A stretch of DNA of 32,012 bases from Bacteroidota bacterium (GTDB lineage: Bacteria > Bacteroidota > Bacteroidia > Bacteroidales > JAIFNL01): contig JAIFNL010000309.1 of assembly GCA_020047755.1 (NCBI GenBank), forward strand, positions 1 through 32,012. The letters run 5' to 3'. Position 1 is the first letter of the stretch, and each line of letters begins with the position of its first letter. The position numbers were made by a program, and so were the translations under genes. Below, piece by piece: positions 7,401 to 15,209 of this stretch. Under the pieces are notes generated by a model. That model worked only from the letters and a program-made list of their open reading frames with translations, was not told where the DNA came from and did no database searches.

Positions 7401-8001
7401 TTCGGCTCACCCACTCGACGATTTTCGTTTGGAGCTAATGCAATTTTCTAACAAACAGCTTTCCGATTTTGAAGATATGCCTGCGATGGATAATCAAGAC
7501 GTAAAAGTTGGAGGAATTGTTACCGCTGTGGAGCACAAAACCACAAAAACAGGCAAGCCTTTTGGCTCTATCACGCTCGAAGATTATTCGAGTTCGTACA
7601 AATTTTCATTCTTCGGAAAAGATTACACTACTTATCGCGATTTCATGTACGAAGGTACTTCATTGTATATCACAGGTAGAGTGCAAAAAAAATCGTGGGG
7701 AGATACTAACGAACTGGAATACAAAATAAATAAAATAGAATATCTTTCGGACTTAAAAGACCGCATCAAATCGTTGTCGCTCAAAATTCCTATCGAAAAG
7801 CTAACTACAAACATCATTACAGAAATAAAACACATGATAGAAACCAACAAAGGCAATGCCGAGCTACGTTTCTTGATTTACGAACCCGACTCTAAAACGT
7901 GGGTACAAATGCACTCTAACAATTACAAAGTAAACATAACCAGCGAAGTATTGCATTTCTTGGAAGAACATTCCGATGTGATGGAATACAAACTAGGATA
8001 G
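4474..8001 (+). CDS. dnaE: DNA polymerase III subunit alpha
   Basis: Replicative DNA polymerase of the C family; 1175 residues, normal for DnaE. Domains in order: PHP domain from residue 5 with HLHVHTQYSILDG (H8, H10); palm with GPGRGSAAGSAVAYA (about 366-380); catalytic aspartates D407 and D409 in MPDIDIDF; third catalytic aspartate D561 in KMDFLGLKTL; fingers with YRPGPM and VYQEQVM; a helix-hairpin-helix region (about 835-900); and an OB fold starting at VKVGGIVTAVEHKT (1010). NSLFG (935-939) sits between the HhH and OB regions where an internal clamp-binding motif (QxxLF-like) is found in relatives; its identity here is inference. The ATG at 4474 begins the PHP domain directly. GC content is higher than in the flanking accessory genes, as expected for a conserved core gene. 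Confidence 0.98.
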   Translation: MNNFTHLHVHTQYSILDGASNIKDLVKKAKNDGMTAIAITDHGNMFGVKKFHEAALAEGIKPILGIETYVARRTRFDKIEKIDRSGYHLIVLAKNKIGYHNLMKLSSLAYIDGLYYRPRVDRELLEKYNEGLIVCSACLGGEVPQHIMKGDMQAAEDAIRWHKKVYGDDFYLELQRHKTGNPKKDSEIYENQVKVNTAMLELAKKHNVKVIASNDVHFIYAADAEAHDRLICLNTGKDLDDPTRMQYTKQEFLKSPAEMSKLFADVPEAVTNTMEIADKVEEYKINSDPLMPDFGLPEGFTNEDDYLKHIAYEGMHARWGDNLTPQIQERIDFELETIKKMGFPGYFLIVWDFIKAAREMGVIVGPGRGSAAGSAVAYAIQITNIDPIKYDLLFERFLNPDRISMPDIDIDFDDDGRQQVLDWVVDKYGAKRVSHIVTFGTMASKMALKDIARVHKMPLSEVDRYAKLIPDDAKNLKEAFQAVPELKQAYNSNNDLVSSTFKFAEKLEGSVRQTGVHACGIIIGKEDLMNNIPVCTVKDVDLLITQYDGKFVESVGMLKMDFLGLKTLSIIKEALENIKRSKGITIDIDNVALDDPKTFELYSRGETTALFQFESPGMKKHLRALKPNRFEDLVAMNALYRPGPMQYIPSFIRRKHGEEKIVYDHPLMADFLADTYGITVYQEQVMLQSRALANFTRGQSDTLRKAMGKKQIKMMNELKVLFTAGCKANPEFMKPIGGDEAKAEKLTDKIWGDWEAFASYAFNKSHSVCYAYVSYQTAYVKAHYPAEFMAAVLSRNLSDIKKITIFMDETRRMGLTILGPDVNESYTKFTVNKQGALRFGMGAVKGVGDAAVLDIINERDERGDFKDIYDFVERVNLRTVNKKTIESLALAGGFDSMPGVTREQMFKEDTNGQSFIETLLKYGNSFRTDQSQNHNSLFGGMGGGSADIKKPMPEPAETWGKLERLNKEKDLVGIYISAHPLDDFRLELMQFSNKQLSDFEDMPAMDNQDVKVGGIVTAVEHKTTKTGKPFGSITLEDYSSSYKFSFFGKDYTTYRDFMYEGTSLYITGRVQKKSWGDTNELEYKINKIEYLSDLKDRIKSLSLKIPIEKLTTNIITEIKHMIETNKGNAELRFLIYEPDSKTWVQMHSNNYKVNITSEVLHFLEEHSDVMEYKLG

Positions 8002-8039
8002 TTTTGATAGATAAAATAGCACTGGTGCTTAAATTGATT

Positions 8040-8069
8040 TTGTGATAATTGATAAGTTTTGTAACTTTG
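8040..8069 (+). promoter_or_regulatory. Promoter of the PD-(D/E)XK nuclease gene
   Basis: TTG (8040-8042), 19 bases, TAACTTTG (8062-8069) matches the phylum consensus well. Transcription would start near 8074, so the ATG at 8049 would be upstream of the transcript; the start at 8091 is therefore preferred. Confidence 0.68.
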
Positions 8070-8090
8070 CTAAAATTAAAAATTAAAGTT

Positions 8091-9017
8091 ATGCAAATAG
8101 CAAATCCAATATATGATGTGGTTTTCAAATACTTAATGGAAGATGGTAAAATTGCAAAACTGATGATTTCGTCAATTATTGGTGAAAATATAGAGCAACT
8201 ATCGTTTCTACCACAAGAAATAGTTACCACCAATAATAAAAAACCGAAAAGAAAATCTAAACTTGGACCGTTTTTTACTGTTTATCGTCTTGATTTTTCG
8301 GCAAAAATAAAAACCAACGAAGGATATAAAAGTGTAATAATAGAACTTCAAAAAGCCAAATTTCCAACCGATATAATGCGTTTTCGCAAATACCTTGGAG
8401 AGCAATTCTCAAACAAAGAAAATGTTCAAAAAATAAAAATAGAAAATAGAATACGCAAAACAGGGTTGCCCATTATAAGTATTTATTTTCTGGGGCATAA
8501 ATTAGACCATACTACTGCGAGCGCAATTAAAGTAAGCCGGCAATATCGCGATTTGATTACAGATAAAATCATCGAAACCAAAGAAACGTTTATAGAAAGT
8601 TTAACACTTGATAGTTATGTAATTCAAATTCCATATTTAACGGACAAACGAAGAACCGATTTAGAAATACTATTGAGCGTATTTGACCAAAGCAATCCTG
8701 CTGATAAAGAACATCATATTCTTAATGTAAAGGAAGAAGATTTTCCTGAAAAATATCGACCAATTATTAGAAAATTGCAAAAAGCCGTTCAAGATACAGA
8801 AATAAAAAAGAAAATGGAATTGGAAGATGGCATTATTGATGAATTGGAAGATTTGGAAAGGGAAATTGAAAATTTAGAACTCGAAAATGAGCAAGTAAAA
8901 CAAAAGCTGGACTCTGTTGAAAATGAGCGAGAAAAAGTAAAACAAGAAAATGATACGCTTAAAAAAGAACTTGAAAAAATGAGTAAATTATTGAATGATA
9001 AAAAATCAGATGTATAG
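8091..9017 (+). CDS. PD-(D/E)XK nuclease family transposase / Rpn-like protein
   Basis: The 308-residue protein starts with NPIYDVVFKYLMED, the typical opening of the PDDEXK_2 (Rpn/YhgA-related) family. A putative nuclease core follows: D68 in VYRLDFSAKIKT and E85-x-Q87-K in VIIELQKAK, the E-x-Q-K variant usual in this family, then the conserved MRFRKYLGEQF (about 95-106). Members are DNA nucleases linked to recombination and are often mobile and multi-copy. From about residue 229 to the end the protein is a highly charged coiled coil (repeated LE, ENEQVKQKL, LKKELEKM). I chose ATG 8091 because a good promoter -7 box ends at 8069. The gene stands alone between dnaE and convergent kinase; its AT-rich composition differs from dnaE, consistent with mobility. 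Confidence 0.88.
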   Translation: MQIANPIYDVVFKYLMEDGKIAKLMISSIIGENIEQLSFLPQEIVTTNNKKPKRKSKLGPFFTVYRLDFSAKIKTNEGYKSVIIELQKAKFPTDIMRFRKYLGEQFSNKENVQKIKIENRIRKTGLPIISIYFLGHKLDHTTASAIKVSRQYRDLITDKIIETKETFIESLTLDSYVIQIPYLTDKRRTDLEILLSVFDQSNPADKEHHILNVKEEDFPEKYRPIIRKLQKAVQDTEIKKKMELEDGIIDELEDLEREIENLELENEQVKQKLDSVENEREKVKQENDTLKKELEKMSKLLNDKKSDV

Positions 9018-9105
9018 TACCAGAAAGAAAATGTAAAACGTATTATAATTTAGTTTGTTCTATTAATTTTGCCCAACGAATAAAGCAGATAAACTTGTCG
9101 GAACT

Positions 9106-9147
9106 CTATTTTATGTTTTACCGGAGAGCCAGAAGAAAATAAAATAG
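9106..9147. terminator. Inverted repeat between convergent genes
   Basis: CTATTTTAT (9106-9114) and ATAAAATAG (9139-9147) can form a 9 bp AT-only stem between the nuclease gene and the convergent kinase. It is a weak candidate terminator; the rest of 9018-9177 shows nothing else. Confidence 0.3.
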
Positions 9148-9177
9148 CAGTTTTTTAGAAAAAATCAGAATTACAGA

Positions 9178-9816
9178 CTAAAGTATTACTCTATTCACAC
9201 CTTTTTCGTATTTATGATTGAAAATCGTATCAATCAATCTGTTGTAATCTTCCAGATTGTTTACAAAATCGATGTTGTTTGTGTCGATGATTAAAAAAGT
9301 TCGGTCTTTTTCTTGCGTGAAATAGCTGAAATATCCGCTCTGGATTTTCTCTAAATATTCGTTTTTGATGCTTTTTTCGTAATTTCTACCCCGCTTTTGA
9401 ATGTTTCGTTGCAAATTTTCTATCGAAAGATACAAATAAACGTACAAATCGGGTTTAGGAAGTGAATTGTGTATAATATTGAACAAACGGCGATAGAGCT
9501 TGTACTCATCGTCTTGCAAGGTGTTTTTCGAAAAAATAAGCGACTTGGTAAAATAATAATCGGCTATTACAAAGTTTTTGAACATATCACTGCTCAATTC
9601 GGCTTTGAGCTGATGGTAGCGGTCGGCAAGAAACGAAAGTTCGAGCGGAAAAGAATACTTTTCTGAATCTTCGTAAAACTTTGGCAAAAATGGATTGTCG
9701 GCAAATTGCTCTAAAATAGTTTTTGCGTTGAATTGGTCGGCAATGCGCTTGGTAAGAGAAGTTTTGCCCGCACCTATGTTTCCTTCTATTACTATAAATT
9801 TGTAATTGTTGTCCAT
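9178..9816 (-). CDS. Deoxynucleoside kinase
   Basis: Cytoplasmic kinase that phosphorylates deoxynucleosides in the nucleotide salvage pathway. The 212-residue product matches the dCK/dGK/dNK family in length and motifs: P-loop IEGNIGAGKTSL (10-21), FADNPFLPKFYED (about 38-50), the DRYHQLKAE segment near residue 66, and the late EKDRTFLIID. The substrate (deoxyadenosine, deoxyguanosine or deoxycytidine) cannot be read reliably; bacterial members are often deoxyadenosine or deoxyguanosine kinases. It lies 163 bp downstream of the prolyl oligopeptidase gene on the same strand, separated by a repeat-filled spacer, so joint transcription is uncertain. The sequence appears intact. Confidence 0.92.
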   Translation of the reverse strand: MDNNYKFIVIEGNIGAGKTSLTKRIADQFNAKTILEQFADNPFLPKFYEDSEKYSFPLELSFLADRYHQLKAELSSDMFKNFVIADYYFTKSLIFSKNTLQDDEYKLYRRLFNIIHNSLPKPDLYVYLYLSIENLQRNIQKRGRNYEKSIKNEYLEKIQSGYFSYFTQEKDRTFLIIDTNNIDFVNNLEDYNRLIDTIFNHKYEKGVNRVIL

Positions 9817-9827
9817 CTGTTTATATT

Positions 9828-9979
9828 AATTAGGAATTAGGAATTAGGAATCAATGTTTAACGATTAATGTTTAATGATTAACGTTTAACGATTCATTTT
9901 TCATTCTTTTCATTTTCTTCATTCTTTTCATTCCTAATTCTTAATTCCTAACTCCTAATTCTTAATTCTTAATTCCTAA
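9828..9979. repeat. AATTAGG / CCTAATT repeat-filled spacer
   Basis: The spacer begins with three tandem 7 bp units AATTAGG (9828-9848), continues with degenerate units built on GTTTAACGATTA and TTCATTCTTTTCA, and ends with several CCTAATTCTTAATT units in opposite orientation up to the stop codon of the upstream gene. The two ends are complementary and could fold back. No gene or promoter consensus is seen. Confidence 0.75.
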
Positions 9980-12106
9980 TTATTTATACGGTTCTATCTG
10001 CATATTGAAGAAAGCGAACGACCACATATCGGTGTTTTCTTCAATTTGTTTCGACGTTGGTTTGCCTGCACTGTGTCCGGCATTGGCTTCGATGCGCACT
10101 ATTACTGGGTTTGTGCCTTTGTAAGCGGCTTGCAAAGCGGCAATGTATTTGAATGAGTGCGCAGGCACTACACGGTCGTCGTGGTCGGCTGTGGTAACCA
10201 TAATGGCTGGGTAATTGGCTGTGCTACTGATGTTGTGCAAAGGCGAATATTTGTAAAGATATTCAAATTGTGCTTTGTCGTCGCTTGAGCCATAGTCGCC
10301 AGTCCAAGCCCAACCAATGGTAAACTTGTGAAAGCGCAACATATCGAGCACTCCCACGGCAGGAAATGCCACTTTGAACAAGTCGGGACGTTGATTGGTA
10401 ACCGCAGCAACAAGCAAACCGCCGTTTGAGCCACCTAAAATGGCGAATTTTTCGGGATTTGTGTATTTTTCTTTGATTAAATACTCAGCACCGGCAATAA
10501 AATCGTCAAAAACGTTTTGTTTTTGCAAAACCGTTCCGGCTTTGTGCCATTCTTCGCCATATTCGCCACCGCCTCTGATGTGTGCATTTACAAAAATGCC
10601 ACCATTTTCGAGCCAAGGAATGCGACTGGCGTTGAATCCGGGTTTATACACCACGTTGAAACCGCCGTAACCGTACATAAGCAAAGGATTGTCGCCATTG
10701 AGTTTTGTTCCTTTTTTCATAACAATAAACATCGGAATTTTGGTGCCATCTTTGCTAGTGTAAAATATCTGTTTTGTTTGATAATCTTCCGGTTTGAAAT
10801 CTACTTTGGGTTGGAAATAAATTTCTGATTTGTTGGCTGTTGCATCGTATTTGTAGATGCGTGCAGGCATAGTATATGAAGTGAAAGTATAAAATACTTC
10901 GGCTTCTTTTTTCTTTGCCGAAATACTGTTTACTGCTCCTATGTCGGGAAGTTTAATGTCGTTGAGTTTTTTTCCGGCATAATCATATACACTTAGCTCT
11001 GAATGAACATCTTTGAGATAGTTTACAATGAATTTTCCGTTAGAAGCTACTACGCTTTCCAAAACCGCTTCGGCTTGAGGAATAACATCTGTCCAGTTTT
11101 CTTTGGCAGGTTTTGAGATGTCAATTTTAATTAATCGGTATTTTGGAGCATCGGCATTAGTACGCACATAAAGAATATCTCCTTCCGAATCTACAATTTC
11201 GTATTCGCTTTGAAATTCAGTTACAATATCAATAAATGGAGCATTTTTTTTAGTTAAATCTTTCACTGACCATGCGTTGCCACTGGTTGATTCGGTTTTT
11301 CCTACAATAAGGTATTTTCCATCGTCGGTAACCGATGCGTAGCAGTTTCTTTTGGCGTGTTGTTTGTCTTCATACACCAAAACGTCTTTATCGGCAGGCG
11401 TTCCTACTTGGTGATAATACACTTTGTGGTATTCGTTTACGTTAGAAAGTTCGCCACCTTTTTTAGGAGCATCGTATCGGCTGTAATAAAAACCTGTGCT
11501 TTGTGCGTTCCACGAAATACCCGAAAACTTCACCCATTCTACATGGTCGTCGAGGTCTTTTCCTGTTGCAACTTCTCTGATGTAAATTTCGTTCCAGTCC
11601 GAGCCACCGCGTGCAATGCTGTAAGCCATGTATTTGCCATCTTCGCTAAGTGAAGTAGAGCCAAGAGCTACGGTTCCGTCGGTTGAAAGTGTGTTGGGGT
11701 CGAGAAAAACCTCGCCATCTGAAGCTAAGTCTTTGGTTTTAAAGAGAACGTATTGATTTTGCAAGCCATCATTTTTGAAATAGAAATAGTTGTCGCCTTT
11801 TTTTTCAGGAGCCGAACGTTTTTCGTAGTTCCAAACTTCTTCTAAGCGTTTTTTAATTTTGTCTTTGAACGGAATTTGGGCTAAATAGTCGTTTGTAACT
11901 TGGTTTTGTTTGATAACCCAAGCTTTCGTTTCTTCGGAGTTGTCGTCTTCGAGCCAACGGTAAGGGTCAGCTACTTTTGTACCAAAGTAATCGTCGAAAA
12001 CAGTGGTATCTTTGCGAGTTTCGGGATATTGCATAGTTTGTTTTGGCTCTTTGTTGCACGAAGCAAAAATAGCAAATGTACTAAGTAAAAGGGCAATTTT
12101 CTTCAT
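9980..12106 (-). CDS. Prolyl oligopeptidase family serine peptidase, lipoprotein
   Basis: Peptidase of family S9A cutting short peptides after proline; 708 residues, the usual length. The N-terminus MKKIALLLSTFAIFASC has a lipoprotein signal with the lipobox FASC (C17), so the enzyme is probably anchored in the periplasm or outer membrane. Residues about 30-90 and 420-708 form the alpha/beta hydrolase; between them lies a seven-bladed propeller. The catalytic triad is visible: Ser560 in GGSNGGLL, Asp in TADHDDRVVP, and His678 in NAGHSAGKP; YGYGGFNV and RGGGEYGEEWH are also family motifs. The frame stays open upstream to a TTG at 12217, but that codon lies inside the promoter -7 box, so ATG 12106 is the start. 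Confidence 0.95.
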   Translation of the reverse strand: MKKIALLLSTFAIFASCNKEPKQTMQYPETRKDTTVFDDYFGTKVADPYRWLEDDNSEETKAWVIKQNQVTNDYLAQIPFKDKIKKRLEEVWNYEKRSAPEKKGDNYFYFKNDGLQNQYVLFKTKDLASDGEVFLDPNTLSTDGTVALGSTSLSEDGKYMAYSIARGGSDWNEIYIREVATGKDLDDHVEWVKFSGISWNAQSTGFYYSRYDAPKKGGELSNVNEYHKVYYHQVGTPADKDVLVYEDKQHAKRNCYASVTDDGKYLIVGKTESTSGNAWSVKDLTKKNAPFIDIVTEFQSEYEIVDSEGDILYVRTNADAPKYRLIKIDISKPAKENWTDVIPQAEAVLESVVASNGKFIVNYLKDVHSELSVYDYAGKKLNDIKLPDIGAVNSISAKKKEAEVFYTFTSYTMPARIYKYDATANKSEIYFQPKVDFKPEDYQTKQIFYTSKDGTKIPMFIVMKKGTKLNGDNPLLMYGYGGFNVVYKPGFNASRIPWLENGGIFVNAHIRGGGEYGEEWHKAGTVLQKQNVFDDFIAGAEYLIKEKYTNPEKFAILGGSNGGLLVAAVTNQRPDLFKVAFPAVGVLDMLRFHKFTIGWAWTGDYGSSDDKAQFEYLYKYSPLHNISSTANYPAIMVTTADHDDRVVPAHSFKYIAALQAAYKGTNPVIVRIEANAGHSAGKPTSKQIEENTDMWSFAFFNMQIEPYK

Positions 12107-12214
12107 AAATCGTGTTTTATTTTTTGTTTTTCGCTTGCGCGTTTTTTGTAATAAATTGATTGTTAAGAAATAAATGCTTTGTATGAAATTGGTTTTGTGT
12201 TTTGTAAGTTTGCG

Positions 12215-12245
12215 CAAAGGTAATTTTTTTGATTTGAAAAGGCAA
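12215..12245 (-). promoter_or_regulatory. Promoter of the prolyl oligopeptidase gene
   Basis: On the minus strand TTG (12245-12243), 20 bases, TACCTTTG (12222-12215) matches the Bacteroidota consensus. It gives a leader of about 100 nt before the lipoprotein start at 12106. Confidence 0.68.
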
Positions 12246-12465
12246 TGATTTTTTTGTCTTTTTTACTCTTTTAAATAAAAACATTTGTTGTGAGTTCTGA
12301 ATTTTGAATCAACGTTGTCAGAGTTGAGCTTTTGTAATTGGAACGAACTTGTTTTCTTCCAGACACACAATGGATTCTGAAGCTACGCCTATAAGCGTAA
12401 TTGCGAAATTTCTTTTTTTTATTTTAATAGGTTAGTCGTGTGTGTAATTAAATATCAATACCTGT
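12246..12465. other. Intergenic region without a gene
   Basis: Between the peptidase promoter and the miaA stop codon I see only a small hairpin, TACGC-CTATAA-GCGTA (12384-12399), followed on the plus strand by a T-rich run at 12411-12425. It might stop transcription from miaA, but its T run is on the wrong side for the minus strand. Confidence 0.35.
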
Positions 12466-13422
12466 TTATTTACTTTCAAATAGCATTACAGCTTGTGTTA
12501 TTTTCTTTTCCATTGACTCGTAGCCATCCATCCAATGAATGAGAGTTCCTTTTTTTTCCATTCCTCTAAACCAAGTCATCTGTCGTTTTGCAAATTGGTG
12601 AATTGCTGTATTTAGATTTTCAACCATTTGGTTATAAGTTAGTTGATTTGTTAAATATAAAGTAATAAATTTATATTCTAACCCATAATAAATTAAATCT
12701 TCTGGTACAATGCCTTTGTCTAAAAGCGTTTGTACTTCTTGAATCATTCCGCTCTCAAGGCGTTCGTTCAATCTTTCAGTAATCCGGCGGCGGCGTGAAT
12801 CTCTATCAAAATTAATACCCAGCACAAGGCTGTTTATCTTAGGAAAATTGGTTCGTATATGTGGATTATTTTGGCAAAAAAGCTCAATTTCAATCGCTCT
12901 AATTGCACGTTTTGCTGTATCAAAGTCGCTTGTATTGTGCAAGCGTTTCATGTTTTTTAGTATTTCAGTGAGCTCTGTAAGTGTTTTATTTTCAAGTTCT
13001 TTTCGCAATTTATCGTTAATTGGCGCATTGATAAGTTGGTAATTTTGCAAAACAGATTCGATATACATTCCACTACCTCCGGCAAGAATTGGTGTTTTGC
13101 CTTTTTCTGAAATTTCATTAAATGCTTTGAAAAAATCGTGTTGAAATTCAAAAACATTGTATTTGTATCCGGCTTCTGCAATATCTACTAAATGAGCAGT
13201 AATTTGTTGTCCATCAACTATATAGTCGTCCAAATCTTTGCCAGTTCCAATGTCCATTCCTCTATACACTTGCCTAGAATCGGCACTAATTATTTCAGTA
13301 CCAAGCTTATGGGCTAAATGTGCAGCAAAAGAAGTTTTTCCGCCAGCAGTTGCTCCAAGTATAGTTATTAGATTGTATTTCAATGGTTTGTTGTTAAATG
13401 TTATTTTCCTATTTAAAAACAT
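12466..13422 (-). CDS. miaA: tRNA dimethylallyltransferase
   Basis: Transfers a dimethylallyl group to N6 of A37 in tRNAs that read codons starting with U. Motifs seen (318-residue numbering): P-loop LGATAGGKTS (22-31), ISADSRQVYRGMDIGTGK with the catalytic aspartate, TPILAGGSGMYIESVL, and the late FAKRQMTWFRG that contacts the tRNA. The frame extends upstream to an ATG at 13464 (332 residues), but that would overlap the preceding gene by 56 bp; starting at 13422 gives a 14 bp overlap and a more typical distance to the P-loop, so I prefer it. The gene is the last of a probable minus-strand unit behind the PKD protein, and translation is likely coupled to it. Confidence 0.95.
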   Translation of the reverse strand: MFLNRKITFNNKPLKYNLITILGATAGGKTSFAAHLAHKLGTEIISADSRQVYRGMDIGTGKDLDDYIVDGQQITAHLVDIAEAGYKYNVFEFQHDFFKAFNEISEKGKTPILAGGSGMYIESVLQNYQLINAPINDKLRKELENKTLTELTEILKNMKRLHNTSDFDTAKRAIRAIEIELFCQNNPHIRTNFPKINSLVLGINFDRDSRRRRITERLNERLESGMIQEVQTLLDKGIVPEDLIYYGLEYKFITLYLTNQLTYNQMVENLNTAIHQFAKRQMTWFRGMEKKGTLIHWMDGYESMEKKITQAVMLFESK

Positions 13423-15145
13423 GAATAAAACCTCGTTGAAATTCTTCAGACAGCTCTTTTCCATCTTTCCCTTTGGTTTTGATGGTGTAGAAATAAATTC
13501 CCTCGCTTACAAATCCATTTCCGTTGTTGTGCGTAGTTCCGTCCCAGCCATCTTGCGCCTCTTCTGGCGTTTTGAAGCGGCAAACCATGCGTCCGTCTCT
13601 GTTATAAATTCGGCAATCAATTTCAGCCAGAACATCTTGAAGCTCTTTGTCTTGCGCTTTTGGCTTGATGTGCCAAATATCGTTATTACCATCGCCGTTT
13701 GGCGTAAAAACATTGGGCAAATCTATATCTGAGTTTGGAACAGTAATGAATATTTTTTGCGAAATTGTATCTTTACAACCACTTTCAGAAAATGAAGTTA
13801 ATAAAATTTTATAAGAAGTATCTTGTTCTGCTCTGTACGTAAAAATTGGATTTTCTTCTATCGAAAGCGCATTTTCGTAGCCAAAAAGCCATTCAAATGT
13901 TTTTCCCCAATCAGTTGAATTAGTGAATGTTATTTCAATAGGAGCTTCGCCTCCTTCGGGGTCGAAACTAAAGGTTGGAGCTGTAACTAACACATTTATA
14001 GCTGTATCGCAAGAGCAACCAAAATCATTGTTTACCGCAAAAGTGTAAAGTGTAGCTCCGTATTCTTTGGGAGTAGCAAAAACTGTGGAAGTGAATGAGT
14101 TACCTTCTGTTAAGTTTGTTGGCAAGCCAATGCCTTCGCCTGTCCAACTTACCGTATTTTTATTAAATGTATTTGAAAATTCCCAATTTGGTTCTTGCAA
14201 ACTGGGATTTAGATTAATTCCCCAAGCAAAAAGATAGCCGTTGTTAGTTGATTGATTGTCGTTTACGCTCAAAGTCCATTCGCCATTTAGCGGGCAGCCC
14301 AAGAGGTTTGTCAGAGCTTCGTCAGAAGTGTAATTTCCTGCGGGAAGCGTTGTTTTAGTAGTTGCTTCTGCATTTAACGTTCCAAAAGTAGGCGAATTTG
14401 TCCACGCATATTCATAAGCAGTTCCAATTCCTACGATTGGGTCTAAAATAGGAACACCTAATTTAGAGTCAGTACCACCAAAATTTTTGAGAATTACTTC
14501 GGTATTATTGGGGCATTTTATTTTAATCTGCAAATTAGAACTTGCTGAATGTTCAGCTTTTATGAAAATTTTTTCCAAATCGGCAATGTTGTTGAGAGTT
14601 GCATTTTCGGCAAATGAGAAAAAAGTAATAGAACGCGCGTATTGTGGGTAATTATCAGCTACTTGATAAGGCGAATCAAAAACTATTTGATTGCTAAATT
14701 TGTATTCCCAACTGGCAGAACTTATTTTGGCAGAAAGAATCACTCTATCGCTTTTACATATCGGTTTGTCTGTATTTACAGTAGTTTCTGTAAATTTAGG
14801 TTTCAATCCTACTTGTATTTTTTTTCGCGCAAAGCGAATCGTTCCAAATTCATCAACCACTTTTAAAAGCACATAATAGCCACCATTTTTGGAATAAGAA
14901 TAAGTAACTTGGTCAAAACCCAAATTTGTTTGTTGCGAACCATCGCCAAAATACCACGTAAATTGAGCTTTTGATACATCGAAACTGCCTGAACTTGTGA
15001 TAATTGCGCGCATTGTAATGTTTGCATCAATACATACGTTTGCTATTGGCAAATCGCTAGGCAGAAATTTTAAATCGACTGAAAATTGTGCCGAGCTCAT
15101 AAAATGTAAAAGCAACAAAACGATGGAAGAAAGTAATTTTTTCAT
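13409..15145 (-). CDS. Secreted PKD/P-domain protein with T9SS C-terminal domain
   Basis: A 578-residue secreted protein. Residues 1-19 are a signal peptide ending SSA-Q. Residues about 55-112 form a PKD domain (FTWYFGDGS, then YYVLLKVVDEFG). Residues about 165-312 resemble the P/homoB domain of proprotein convertases: LNNIADLEKIFIKAEHS, LQIKIKCPNNTEVIL and CPLNGEWTLSVNDN. A second PKD-like domain covers about 392-468 (FEWLFGYEN). Residues 475-578 are the gliding-motility-associated C-terminal domain, with LPNVFTPNGDGNNDIW, IYNRDGRMV, WDGTTHNNGNGFVSEGIYFY, which directs export by the type IX system. No peptidase domain is present, so it is likely an adhesin or surface protein. It lies 64 bp behind the GldH-like gene and overlaps miaA. 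Confidence 0.9.
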   Translation of the reverse strand: MKKLLSSIVLLLLHFMSSAQFSVDLKFLPSDLPIANVCIDANITMRAIITSSGSFDVSKAQFTWYFGDGSQQTNLGFDQVTYSYSKNGGYYVLLKVVDEFGTIRFARKKIQVGLKPKFTETTVNTDKPICKSDRVILSAKISSASWEYKFSNQIVFDSPYQVADNYPQYARSITFFSFAENATLNNIADLEKIFIKAEHSASSNLQIKIKCPNNTEVILKNFGGTDSKLGVPILDPIVGIGTAYEYAWTNSPTFGTLNAEATTKTTLPAGNYTSDEALTNLLGCPLNGEWTLSVNDNQSTNNGYLFAWGINLNPSLQEPNWEFSNTFNKNTVSWTGEGIGLPTNLTEGNSFTSTVFATPKEYGATLYTFAVNNDFGCSCDTAINVLVTAPTFSFDPEGGEAPIEITFTNSTDWGKTFEWLFGYENALSIEENPIFTYRAEQDTSYKILLTSFSESGCKDTISQKIFITVPNSDIDLPNVFTPNGDGNNDIWHIKPKAQDKELQDVLAEIDCRIYNRDGRMVCRFKTPEEAQDGWDGTTHNNGNGFVSEGIYFYTIKTKGKDGKELSEEFQRGFIHVFK

Positions 15146-15209
15146 GCAAAATAATTGAAGTATCTTGTTTAATATGAATATTTTAACATAAGTTTTTAGA
15201 ACATTTCTT

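Noticed and set aside
8049-8090. Upstream ATG for the PD-(D/E)XK nuclease gene
   Set aside because: It lies between the -33 and -7 boxes of a good promoter, so it would not be in the transcript; family homology also begins just after the ATG at 8091.
9828-9979. Possible CRISPR-like array
   Set aside because: Units are 7 bp, mostly contiguous and degenerate, without unique spacers of constant length; no cas gene is near.
12107-12217. 37-codon N-terminal extension of the prolyl oligopeptidase
   Set aside because: The start would be a TTG inside the promoter -7 box, and it would bury the lipoprotein signal peptide.
13238-13732. 164-codon plus-strand frame over the miaA/PKD junction
   Set aside because: It overlaps two well-supported genes on the other strand and shows no domain features.
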